A DNA stretch of 8,518 bases from an uncultured Eubacterium sp. (GTDB lineage Bacteria; Bacillota_A; Clostridia; Lachnospirales; Lachnospiraceae): the NCBI GenBank assembly GCA_948759685.1, contig CAQBGY010000129.1:1-8518 (forward strand), written 5' to 3'. A model generated the notes under the pieces. That model was not told the DNA's origin and ran no database searches. It saw only the letters and a list, made by a program, of their open reading frames with translations. The position numbers and the translations under genes were made by a program. Shown here piece by piece: positions 1 through 5,509 of the stretch (positions within the stretch are counted from its first letter, which is position 1; each line of letters opens with the position of its first letter).

Positions 1-968
1 CCCCATGCGTCCGGTCTTTTGCGCATCTTCACTTTTTCCTGCACAAGATTGTAGGTGTCCATATCCACAAGCGGCTCATGCACGTTCTCCACCTGAATCC
101 ATTCCTCCGGCTTCTTGTCCCCAATCCAGCCGACCTTGAAACGGTAGTCTGCTTTCTGTGACGCTATCGTGCCGATATAGACGGGATTGGCGAGTATCTG
201 CTTGATTGTGGAAAAATCCCACATATAGATGCCCTTTTCGCCGTATTCCTTTTCCCATTTGGTTACATGGTTGCGCAAGCCTTTCTTCCTGTTCCACCAG
301 CAGGGTGCGGGGATTTTCTCGTCCTCCAGCCTGCGCCTGATCCAGTTCGTGCCATGCCCCTCAGCCGCCCATCCGAATATCTTCTGCACAATCCAAGCGG
401 TATCCTTGTCTGGTATCAGGAAATTCTTATCCTCCGGTGACTTCATGTACCCGAACGGTGCGACGCATCCGGTAAACTTGCCCTTTTTCGCCTTGATGAC
501 ATAAGAGGAATGAACCTTTTTCCCGATGTCTTTTGAGTAAATCTCGTTGAAAACGCTACGGAATGCGATAAGGTCATCATCTTTACCCGTATCAACTCCG
601 TCTGTCACGCCTATGTAGCGGATATGGTGCTTTGGGAAAAATTCATCCCTCAACTGCCCTGAATGTGTGCTGTTCCGGGTAAGCCTTGACATATCCTTCG
701 TTACCACAATGTCAATCTTGCCCTGTTTGCAGTCGGCTAACATTCTTTGAAAGTCTGGTCTGTCCATATATAAACCGGAATACCCGTCATCAGCATACAC
801 GCCTGCAACTGTATAACCATGCTCCTGACACCACGTTTCCAGCATATCCCGCTGGTTGTGTATGCTTGCGCTTTCCCCGTCAAGGTTATCGTCCTTTGAG
901 AGCCTGCAATATATGGCAACCCGTAAACTGCTGTGAAGCTGCTGTAATGCTGCGAAATTAGAATCCAT
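1..968 (-). CDS. Large serine recombinase (TnpX/TndX type), 3' end cut off by window
   Basis: It should excise and integrate the element by serine-mediated strand exchange at short att sites. The first 322 residues are readable. The resolvase domain spans about residues 16-155, with YCRLS containing the likely nucleophile Ser24, then DDGYSG near 60-65 and KDMSRLTRN near 91-99, holding catalytic arginines. The 'recombinase' domain follows at about 160-310, with APFGYMKSP near 170 and NPVYIG near 261-266. The zinc ribbon and coiled coil of the family would lie beyond position 1. The start at 968 is chosen because GGAGG sits 8 bases upstream and because it matches the family N-terminus. The start overlaps the preceding 90-aa gene by 11 bases, implying coupled translation. 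Its codons look richer in G/C (AAG, GGC, ATC) than those of the genes upstream. Whether the full gene is intact cannot be seen. Confidence 0.95.
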   Translation of the reverse strand, partial: MDSNFAALQQLHSSLRVAIYCRLSKDDNLDGESASIHNQRDMLETWCQEHGYTVAGVYADDGYSGLYMDRPDFQRMLADCKQGKIDIVVTKDMSRLTRNSTHSGQLRDEFFPKHHIRYIGVTDGVDTGKDDDLIAFRSVFNEIYSKDIGKKVHSSYVIKAKKGKFTGCVAPFGYMKSPEDKNFLIPDKDTAWIVQKIFGWAAEGHGTNWIRRRLEDEKIPAPCWWNRKKGLRNHVTKWEKEYGEKGIYMWDFSTIKQILANPVYIGTIASQKADYRFKVGWIGDKKPEEWIQVENVHEPLVDMDTYNLVQEKVKMRKRPDAW

Positions 969-1230
969 CATGCTGTCCTCCATTTTCCGCAAAACCAACA
1001 GTTGTACCGCCAACATTTGCTTCACCGTCTTTAGTATAGCTCGCACATTGCGTTTTGTCAATATTATATCTATTATTATCAATATTATTCTGTATATCCG
1101 AACCACTGATACGGTACTGCCTTTTTATCAGTTTCATAAATGCCTGCTGTCCGCTTTGGTTTCCGTCAAAGACCGTTTTTACTGTAATGCCTGTTTTTGT
1201 ATCGGTGCAATTACCTGTCATGTTACCCAT
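958..1230 (-). CDS. Small 90-aa protein coupled to the recombinase (TnpW-like position)
   Basis: A 90-residue soluble protein with no signal peptide or membrane segment. Residues 13-38 (TGITVKTVFDGNQSGQQAFM and onward) form a compact, plausible domain; the glycine/asparagine-rich tail looks disordered. The start has AAGGAAA 6-7 bases upstream. Its last codons overlap the recombinase start by 11 bases and supply the recombinase ribosome binding site, so the two are probably translated together. Small proteins in this position in Tn4451-like elements are called TnpW, and the pattern 'TVxTVFxxxxxxxAxxKLIKRQ' is reminiscent of that family; this is resemblance from memory only. A role as excision or recombination accessory factor is inferred from context. 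Confidence 0.7.
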   Translation of the reverse strand: MGNMTGNCTDTKTGITVKTVFDGNQSGQQAFMKLIKRQYRISGSDIQNNIDNNRYNIDKTQCASYTKDGEANVGGTTVGFAENGGQHDGF

Positions 1231-1232
1231 AT

Positions 1233-1367
1233 TTATTTCCTTTCCGCCTGTACTGCCTTATCTTCTGCAAAAATAAAGACAAGTACAGATTTCTCCGTAA
1301 TTGCCCTGACGCTGTACAAGGATACGGACTTATTGGCACTGCCATATCCACAAGTTACTGTTATTTT
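1233..1367 (-). other. Possible tiny ORF without ATG after the helicase-loader gene
   Basis: Directly after the stop of the helicase-loader gene, the same frame stays open for 44 codons and ends with TAA at 1233-1235, three bases before the next gene's ATG at 1230. The peptide is protein-like: it contains TVTCGYGSANKSVSLYSV and then an aliphatic stretch SVLVFIFAEDKA. There is no ATG. The best start would be ATA at 1362-1364 with AAAGG 8 bases upstream (about 43 aa), or TTG at 1317-1319 with no ribosome binding site. It may be a small gene with a rare start, a decayed gene, or chance. This stretch is otherwise the only gap between the two genes. Confidence 0.3.
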
Positions 1368-2222
1368 TTAAGCCTTTAAAATGCCCGAAGCACTCTCTAT
1401 GTTTGCCCTGCCTTTACCAGTCCGGTAATTTTTCCCCGAAAAGGCAACAGGAACGCATCTCTCCATAATGCGGTCATAAATGCGCCCATGTTCCAAATCT
1501 GCCGGATTCTGTAATTTTTCCAGTGACAGGTTTGTTGTAATAATAAACGGTTTCCCGCTTTTATAACGCTCATCTATCACAAGATAGACCGTTTCCAGCA
1601 CATAGGGAGTGTCACGTTCCACGCCTAAATCATCAATGATAAGGAGCTGGTATCGGTTCAGGCTTTTCAGGTACTCATTTTTTTCGCCGCTGTAAATCCC
1701 GCCAAGCGCATTTAACAGTTTCGGAAAACTGGTCATCAGCACAGGGATATTCTTCTCCATGAGCGCATTTGCAATACAGCCTGCAAGGAAAGTCTTTCCC
1801 GTCCCTACGTCACCCCAAAACAATAACCCTTGTCCATCTTTCTGAAATTCTGCAAAACGCCCCACATAACGGTGCGCATATCCGGCGCAAGGGTGCATTT
1901 CATCACAGTTTGCAAACGTATAGCCAAAAAAAGTCCTGTCCTGCAGACCTGCGCTTTTCAGCCTTGAAATGCCCTCCATCAGTTCCTTATCTTTCCGTTT
2001 CTGTTCTTCTTTCTCCAATTCCTCCGATCTGCACTTGCATAAACAGGACGGCTTCATGGTACGCCCCATCAGCTTTACAACCGTCTGCTTTTTTGTGCGG
2101 CATTTTCCGCACATCAGAAGTCCGGTATCAGCATCAATGTAATCGCCGCTGCCTGCAATCCCCTCCTGCATCAGCTCCGCAAGCATATCATCAACTGCCG
2201 CCTGAATATCTGTTTCATTCAT
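1368..2222 (-). CDS. DnaC/IstB-like AAA+ helicase loader
   Basis: A 284-aa ATPase that should load the host replicative helicase onto the element's origin. The N-terminus carries a likely zinc-binding cluster: CGKC at 38-41 and CLCKC at 60-64. A charged helical stretch follows at 65-90. The AAA+ core has Walker A GDVGTGKT at 137-144, Walker B LLIIDD at 193-198, sensor-1 ITTN at 228-231 and arginine-finger candidates in RIYDRIMER at 247-255. Length and motif order fit DnaC-type loaders carried by phages and integrative elements; IstB transposition helpers are related, but no istA-type transposase is present. The start codon overlaps the rep stop in an ATGA junction, with GGAGG 10 bases upstream, so expression is coupled to Rep. 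All key ATPase residues are present. Confidence 0.93.
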   Translation of the reverse strand: MNETDIQAAVDDMLAELMQEGIAGSGDYIDADTGLLMCGKCRTKKQTVVKLMGRTMKPSCLCKCRSEELEKEEQKRKDKELMEGISRLKSAGLQDRTFFGYTFANCDEMHPCAGYAHRYVGRFAEFQKDGQGLLFWGDVGTGKTFLAGCIANALMEKNIPVLMTSFPKLLNALGGIYSGEKNEYLKSLNRYQLLIIDDLGVERDTPYVLETVYLVIDERYKSGKPFIITTNLSLEKLQNPADLEHGRIYDRIMERCVPVAFSGKNYRTGKGRANIESASGILKA

Positions 2223-3019
2223 AGACTTTCGCCCTCCTTAAACCTGCCATTGTAAACATACCCCTGCTTACCTGCCTTTTCCTGTTTTTCCCGTTTCCTG
2301 TCCTCTGCCTTCCAGTATTCCATCGTGGCAAGGTGATTTTCGTAAGTACGTCCACTGTAAACCATGTATGCAGATAAATGTTCAATCATCTCCATGTATT
2401 CATCGGGATAATCTGAGATAAGCGCATGGTATTCTTTTTCTGTAAGAAAAACATTCTCGTACTTTCCGTATGAGCGTGGGGGAGTAATTTTCTCTTTCAC
2501 ACACTCTCTTTTATCTAAGTTCTTATCTCTATTCTCTGTACTCTTATCTCTAATCTCTGGTGGACAGAATTGGGACACAGGTGGGACATTGTCCCAATTT
2601 TGTTCTATGCCCGTATTTTTGTCTGTAAGAAGTGGCGTTTTTCCCTCTGACCTCAATCTGCGGTATCTTGCCTTGCGTTCTGCATCGGACGAGCCTTTTC
2701 CTGTCATTTCCTGAATTTCCGGCATATAGTAAGTGTTATCTTCCAATACCTCCACAAGCCCAAGCTGCATGAATGCCCGTATCGCCCTTTCCACTGTTCC
2801 TATCTCATGCCTTGTGAGCAGTGCGATCATCTCCGCAGAAAGCGGCGTCATCTCATTTAAGAGCAGTTTTCCGTTATGCTGCAATGATTTTAAATACAGC
2901 TTGAGCAGGATATTCACATATAAAACGCCATCTTTTGAACCTTCCAATACCACAATCTCACGCTGGTCAAAAAAATCCTCTTTGAGCTTGAGGAAATAAT
3001 ATTTCTTATTCTCTGCCAT
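2219..3019 (-). CDS. Replication initiator: phage-type replisome organizer
   Basis: A 266-aa protein of the phage/plasmid replisome-organizer type, which binds the origin and recruits the helicase loader. Residues 4-105 match the N-terminal Rep_Org domain (KYYFLKLKEDFFD, then a winged-helix-like segment with MIALLTRHEIGTVERAIRAF near 64-83). Residues 108-180 are a charged, low-complexity linker; 183-240 form the conserved C-terminal part (YGKYENVFLTEKEYHAL near 184-200, LSAYMVYSGRTYENHLATMEYW near 215-236). The start overlaps the relaxase end by 14 bases, with GGGG about 6 bases upstream. It is followed directly by the helicase loader, the usual partner. The linker-coding DNA contains the repeats described separately, as expected if the origin is inside the gene. 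Its presence suggests that the excised circle replicates. Confidence 0.9.
   Translation of the reverse strand: MAENKKYYFLKLKEDFFDQREIVVLEGSKDGVLYVNILLKLYLKSLQHNGKLLLNEMTPLSAEMIALLTRHEIGTVERAIRAFMQLGLVEVLEDNTYYMPEIQEMTGKGSSDAERKARYRRLRSEGKTPLLTDKNTGIEQNWDNVPPVSQFCPPEIRDKSTENRDKNLDKRECVKEKITPPRSYGKYENVFLTEKEYHALISDYPDEYMEMIEHLSAYMVYSGRTYENHLATMEYWKAEDRKREKQEKAGKQGYVYNGRFKEGESL
2521..2559 (-). repeat. Iteron-like direct repeats inside rep
   Basis: Two 18-bp direct repeats occupy 2521-2538 and 2542-2559, with 17 of 18 bases identical and a 21-bp period (about two helix turns). On the plus strand the unit is TCTTATCTCTAWTCTCTG. A shorter TTATCT match lies at 2511-2516. They encode part of the low-complexity linker (RDKSTENRDKNLDK, residues 157-170), so codon-level repetition is an alternative explanation. 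Origins inside initiator genes are known for lambda O and related phage initiators; an iteron role here is inferred. Confidence 0.45.
2568..2599. repeat. 10-bp inverted repeat beside the iteron-like repeats
   Basis: AATTGGGACA at 2568-2577 is perfectly complementary to TGTCCCAATT at 2590-2599, with a 12-base loop that holds a further direct copy of TGGGACA (2582-2588). It sits 8 bases from the direct repeats, in the same linker-coding part of rep. A protein-binding or strand-opening element of an origin is possible. Confidence 0.45.
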
Positions 3020-4595
3020 AGCTGCCCCTTTCCTTTTTTATTCTTTTTTCCTCCCCAAGATTGGGAAGTATTTCATTCTGTTTTGCTTTTGCCCTCTGTA
3101 CCATTGCCACCTTGTCCGCAATCTCCGCAAGTTCCCCAAGAATGGCATCATCTTTTGCTAAATCGTGTGTTATCTTTGCACTTTCCGCTTTCAGTCCGTC
3201 AAGTTCCTTTTTCCACGTTTTCGGAAGCAGCTTATCCGTACCACTCATATTTTTCAATCCTGTCCGGTAGGAGAGCGCAGTTTCAATCTTGTCCGCATTT
3301 TTGTCATAATAAGACTGTTTCTGCCTGCCGGAAAGACTTTCGTATTTTTTCAGATACTCCGCATATGGTTTGTAGGCTTGGTAGATATCAACGATATTGG
3401 ACATTTTCTTCCGTTTTGCATTTAGTTCACGCTGGTTGTGAATGCTGCCACTCCGCCGCTTTTTCGTGTCCTCCACCATTTTCAGTAAATCTTCAAGCGT
3501 TTCAATTTTATGCGATTGCAGGAATGCCACCATAGCAGAAAAATCTTTTATATTCCCTGTTTTTGTGTCCATGCGCTGGCGGATATTGTTGTCCTGAATA
3601 AATGCGCTCCGGTTTTTCTGCCACTCCATCAGGATTGAAATAAGGGTGTCCGGTTTACTTTCCTGTGTTTGCGTTTCTTTTTCTTCGTCCTGTTCAATGG
3701 CTTTTTTCTCTTTTTCAAGAAAGGCAATCTTATCTGTCAGGCGTTCCACGTTCTCCATGCTGGATATGATAAGGGCATTGATTTTTTTGATTTCCCTGTT
3801 CATGTTCCCAACTTCGGTCTGAATGCCCCTCCTCTCCATTGCGGTCACAGCCGCCCCCATGTGGATCGTCGGCAGAAGGTCTATTCCCTGTCTTTCAAAA
3901 GAACGGTGTTCCGCTGTAATCTCATATCCGTTCTTTTTATAAAAACCAGTTTCAATATCCGCCCACAATGCCCGCCATTTTTCCACGTTTCCCTTATCGT
4001 CCCAGTCTGTGGCATAAACCTTATGCGATTTGTAATCGTCGCCTTTGGGAGTTGGAATTTTCTGACCGTTTTTATCAAGGTCATATTCCCGCCAGCATTT
4101 CTTTTTGACAAAGCTTCCGTCTTTTTCAAACGGGCGCATGGTGAGCATGAGATGACAATGCGGGTTTGGATTCTCATGGTCAGGATTGTGCAGGTTCATG
4201 TCAACGACCATTCCCTTATCCCTGAAAAATTCTGCAAGCGTTTTCGCCGCCTTTAACCGTTCGTCCGCATCCAGTTCACAGGGCAGTGAAAATTCAATTT
4301 CCCTTGAAAGCTGCGCCCTGCTCCCTTTTTCAAAATTTTCAACTGCGTTCCATAAAACGAAACGGTCAGCAAATTCTTTCGGTGCATATTCAGGCAGTAG
4401 GATTTCGGAATACATCACATGACCTTTCCTTGAAAAATCTTTTATCTCACCGTCATATTCGCAATATATCTTTGTCCCACTCCGGTATGCAGCGGAAGCC
4501 ACAGCCGATTGCGGTTTTTCCCCACCCCTGCTGATAATCGTTGCATTAAGGTGTATCATTTTCGTGCTTATATGTATCACTCTCCTTTTCCGCAT
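3006..4595 (-). CDS. MobA/MobL-family (MobQ) relaxase
   Basis: It should nick oriT and stay covalently bound to the 5' end of the transferred strand. Using the ATG at 4595 the protein is 529 aa. The relaxase domain holds motif I SAVASAAYRSG with likely catalytic Tyr37, the metal-binding histidine motif HNPDHENPNPHCHLML near 136-151, and the family motif HRSFERQGIDLLPTIHMG at 230-247. Residues 264-315 look like a coiled coil; the rest is charged and helical, with no recognisable primase or helicase domain. The 4595 start has GGGGA 7 bases upstream; an ATG at 4559 (MIHLNATIISRG) would keep the whole catalytic domain but has poor spacing, and a longer reading from 4655 would run through the oriT hairpins. 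The gene lies directly after the candidate nic site and overlaps rep by 14 bases. Confidence 0.93.
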   Translation of the reverse strand: MRKRRVIHISTKMIHLNATIISRGGEKPQSAVASAAYRSGTKIYCEYDGEIKDFSRKGHVMYSEILLPEYAPKEFADRFVLWNAVENFEKGSRAQLSREIEFSLPCELDADERLKAAKTLAEFFRDKGMVVDMNLHNPDHENPNPHCHLMLTMRPFEKDGSFVKKKCWREYDLDKNGQKIPTPKGDDYKSHKVYATDWDDKGNVEKWRALWADIETGFYKKNGYEITAEHRSFERQGIDLLPTIHMGAAVTAMERRGIQTEVGNMNREIKKINALIISSMENVERLTDKIAFLEKEKKAIEQDEEKETQTQESKPDTLISILMEWQKNRSAFIQDNNIRQRMDTKTGNIKDFSAMVAFLQSHKIETLEDLLKMVEDTKKRRSGSIHNQRELNAKRKKMSNIVDIYQAYKPYAEYLKKYESLSGRQKQSYYDKNADKIETALSYRTGLKNMSGTDKLLPKTWKKELDGLKAESAKITHDLAKDDAILGELAEIADKVAMVQRAKAKQNEILPNLGEEKRIKKERGSYGRE

Positions 4596-4613
4596 TTTTC
4601 TATCCCCGATGGA

Positions 4614-4634
4614 AAACGTAGCTTTGCTACGTTT
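4614..4634. repeat. 9-bp perfect hairpin between nic and the relaxase gene
   Basis: AAACGTAGC (4614-4622), loop TTT, GCTACGTTT (4626-4634). It lies in the relaxase leader, so it could be a relaxosome recognition element or influence relaxase expression. There is no U-run following it on the minus strand, so it is not a typical terminator. Confidence 0.6.
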
Positions 4635-4638
4635 GACA

Positions 4639-4675
4639 AGGGCGCACTTATACACGCTTTGCGTGTGTGCGCCCT
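4639..4675 (-). other. Candidate nic site with adjacent hairpin
   Basis: On the minus strand, ACACGC (4666-4661), loop AAA and GCGTGT (4657-4652) form a hairpin, followed after one base by TAAGTGCGCCCT (4650-4639). This is the RSF1010 layout: inverted repeat, then nic. By analogy the cut would fall between 4643 and 4642, and the strand carrying the relaxase gene would enter the recipient first. An outer stem, 4639-4647 with 4667-4675 (9 bp), could instead fold the nic sequence into a longer hairpin. The core TGCGCCCT also occurs on the plus strand at 4668-4675 and 4735-4742, without the TAAG. Confidence 0.75.
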
Positions 4676-4687
4676 GCGGGGCTTTGC

Positions 4688-4701
4688 CTGCCTTACGGCA
4701 G
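4688..4701. repeat. Short 5-bp hairpin in oriT region
   Basis: CTGCC (4688-4692), loop TTAC, GGCAG (4697-4701). It is weak alone but lies in a run of consecutive hairpins. Confidence 0.35.
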
Positions 4702-4705
4702 ACAA

Positions 4706-4728
4706 TAGGGGAAACGACAATTCCCCTA
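4706..4728. repeat. 8-bp hairpin in oriT region
   Basis: TAGGGGAA (4706-4713), 7-base loop ACGACAA, TTCCCCTA (4721-4728), perfectly paired. A small GGGC/GCCC hairpin (4730-4733 with 4738-4741) follows at once. Function unknown; a relaxosome or replication structure is possible. Confidence 0.5.
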
Positions 4729-4753
4729 CGGGCTTGCGCCCTACCCTTTAGTG

Positions 4754-4806
4754 AACTTTGCGTTCAGATAAAGGCTAAAAAGAAGCCTTTATCTGCCCAC
4801 AAAGTT
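4754..4806. repeat. Large two-step hairpin in oriT region
   Basis: A perfect 12-bp stem, CAGATAAAGGCT (4765-4776) with AGCCTTTATCTG (4784-4795), closes a 7-base loop. An outer 7-bp stem, AACTTTG (4754-4760) with CAAAGTT (4800-4806), extends it across a 4-by-4 internal loop. It is the strongest fold of the region. It could be a protein-binding structure, a single-strand origin or a transcription attenuator between the DUF3847-like gene and the relaxase; no long U-run follows on the minus strand. Confidence 0.6.
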
Positions 4807-4841
4807 TTGCAGTTCCATCCGCCACGTTTCGGCAGATAATT

Positions 4842-5177
4842 TCATTCCATCGGGGATTGTGGTTTTACTTTTCCTGTCAAAATATTCTGCATAGTCTGAC
4901 GGAAATACAAATCAGAAAAAAGAGTATTCAGAATATCTTTTACCGTATCATCATTCAGAATAGCAAGCTGTTCTTTGGAAACATTCAGTTTTTCCCTGAT
5001 AAGGTATTCAAAGTGGCTTCCCCATACAATGTTGCGGTGTCTGCGTTCCTTTTCTGTCATGCCCTTTATCTGATTACGGAGTTTTGCTTCCCTGTGTTTT
5101 GCAATGGCAAGTTCAGCTTTTGTTTTCTTTAATTCCGCATCAATCGCATCTCTGCTTCTTAATTTATTTTCACTCAT
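4842..5177 (-). CDS. DUF3847-like coiled-coil protein, probable mobilization accessory
   Basis: A 111-aa soluble, highly charged protein. Residues 10-48 (AIDAELKKTKAELAIAKHRE and on to MTEKERRHR) look like a helical coiled coil with a basic end, as in the DUF3847 proteins of Bacillota conjugative elements. The C-terminal half (52-103) is predicted by eye to be helical and is not recognised. The start at 5177 is preferred over the longer reading from 5246 because GGAG lies 7-8 bases upstream and the extra residues would run through a terminator-like hairpin. It precedes oriT and the relaxase, the usual place for a MobC-like relaxosome helper; that role is inferred. Its last codons contain one arm of the 13-bp inverted repeat. 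Confidence 0.75.
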   Translation of the reverse strand: MSENKLRSRDAIDAELKKTKAELAIAKHREAKLRNQIKGMTEKERRHRNIVWGSHFEYLIREKLNVSKEQLAILNDDTVKDILNTLFSDLYFRQTMQNILTGKVKPQSPME

Positions 5178-5235
5178 TTTCTCACTCCTCTCTGCCCTTA
5201 ACGCTGTTAATAATGTTATGGATAACGGGCATAGG

Positions 5236-5264
5236 AAAAGGGACACTCATATACCGAATGTCCC
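5236..5264 (-). terminator. Probable intrinsic terminator after the HTH gene
   Basis: On the minus strand a 9-bp stem (5264-5256 with 5248-5240, one G-U wobble) with a 7-base loop is followed by TTTT. It lies 23 bases beyond the HTH gene stop and would separate the sigma/HTH pair from the mobilization operon. The U-run is short, so it may be partial. A second palindrome, GTTAT-GG-ATAAC (5215-5226), lies just downstream; no clear promoter was found in 5178-5235. Confidence 0.5.
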
Positions 5265-5287
5265 CGCCTGCGTTTCACCACGCCCGA

Positions 5288-5509
5288 TTATTTTTCACTG
5301 TAATGCATATCAAACTGCCATGTAATAAACATAAGCCTTTGCACAAGTCTTTCAAAGAGTTCCTTGTTAAATCTGCCGTCCTCAATACTCAGTCTTGTCA
5401 TGTATGGCTTAAACAGCCTTATCACTTCCTGCATGGCATTGTAATCGCCCGACACCGCTTTTTCCAATGTTTCAAAGGTAATGCCCCTGCCGCTGTATTT
5501 ATTTTCCAT
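5288..5509 (-). CDS. Small helix-turn-helix protein, Tn916 Orf8-like
   Basis: A 73-aa protein resembling the HTH_16 family, of which Tn916 Orf8 (about 76 aa) is the best-known member. The recognisable core is ITFETLEKAVSGDYNAMQEV at 10-29, followed by IRLFKPYMTRLS at 30-41; the C-terminus is helical (ELFERLVQRLMFITWQF near 50-66). The start at 5509 has GGAGG 9 bases upstream. It overlaps the sigma-factor gene by 11 bases, so its ribosome binding site lies in the sigma coding sequence and translation is likely coupled. Such pairs are regulatory genes of Gram-positive conjugative elements; the exact role of the HTH partner is not settled. Confidence 0.8.
   Translation of the reverse strand: MENKYSGRGITFETLEKAVSGDYNAMQEVIRLFKPYMTRLSIEDGRFNKELFERLVQRLMFITWQFDMHYSEK

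Larger units (their letters stand above)
4602..4857. other. Origin of transfer (oriT) region, hairpin-rich
   Basis: This intergenic stretch between the relaxase and the DUF3847-like gene has no credible coding sequence but at least five hairpins plus a bracketing inverted repeat. It contains an exact TAAGTGCGCCCT on the minus strand (4650 to 4639), which matches my recollection of the IncQ/RSF1010-type nic consensus. The position next to a MobQ-family relaxase, the family that cuts such sites, is the main support. The other hairpins may bind relaxosome proteins or affect transcription. Confidence 0.8.
4602..4857. repeat. Perfect 13-bp inverted repeat bracketing oriT
   Basis: ATCCCCGATGGAA at 4602-4614 is the exact reverse complement of TTCCATCGGGGAT at 4845-4857. 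The right arm overlaps the last codons of the DUF3847-like gene; the left arm contains the GGGGA that probably serves as relaxase Shine-Dalgarno. In a read-through transcript the arms could pair and hide that site. Confidence 0.7.

Noticed and set aside
737..919. Minus-strand 60-codon frame inside the recombinase
   Set aside because: It is an out-of-frame reading of the resolvase catalytic domain, which is clearly coded in the neighbouring frame.
970..1371. 133-codon plus-strand reading frame opposite the 90-aa gene and the gap
   Set aside because: No ribosome binding site, no recognisable domain, and it opposes an overlapping minus-strand gene tied to the recombinase.
3669..4256. 195-codon plus-strand reading frame opposite the relaxase
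   Set aside because: It is antisense to well-conserved relaxase motifs, lacks a ribosome binding site, and its phenylalanine-rich translation is typical of the complement of a lysine/glutamate-rich gene.
4596..4655. Longer N-terminus for the relaxase (start at 4655)
   Set aside because: The extra 20 residues would be coded by the nic-proximal hairpin and a Shine-Dalgarno-like GGGGA, and add nothing to the conserved domain.
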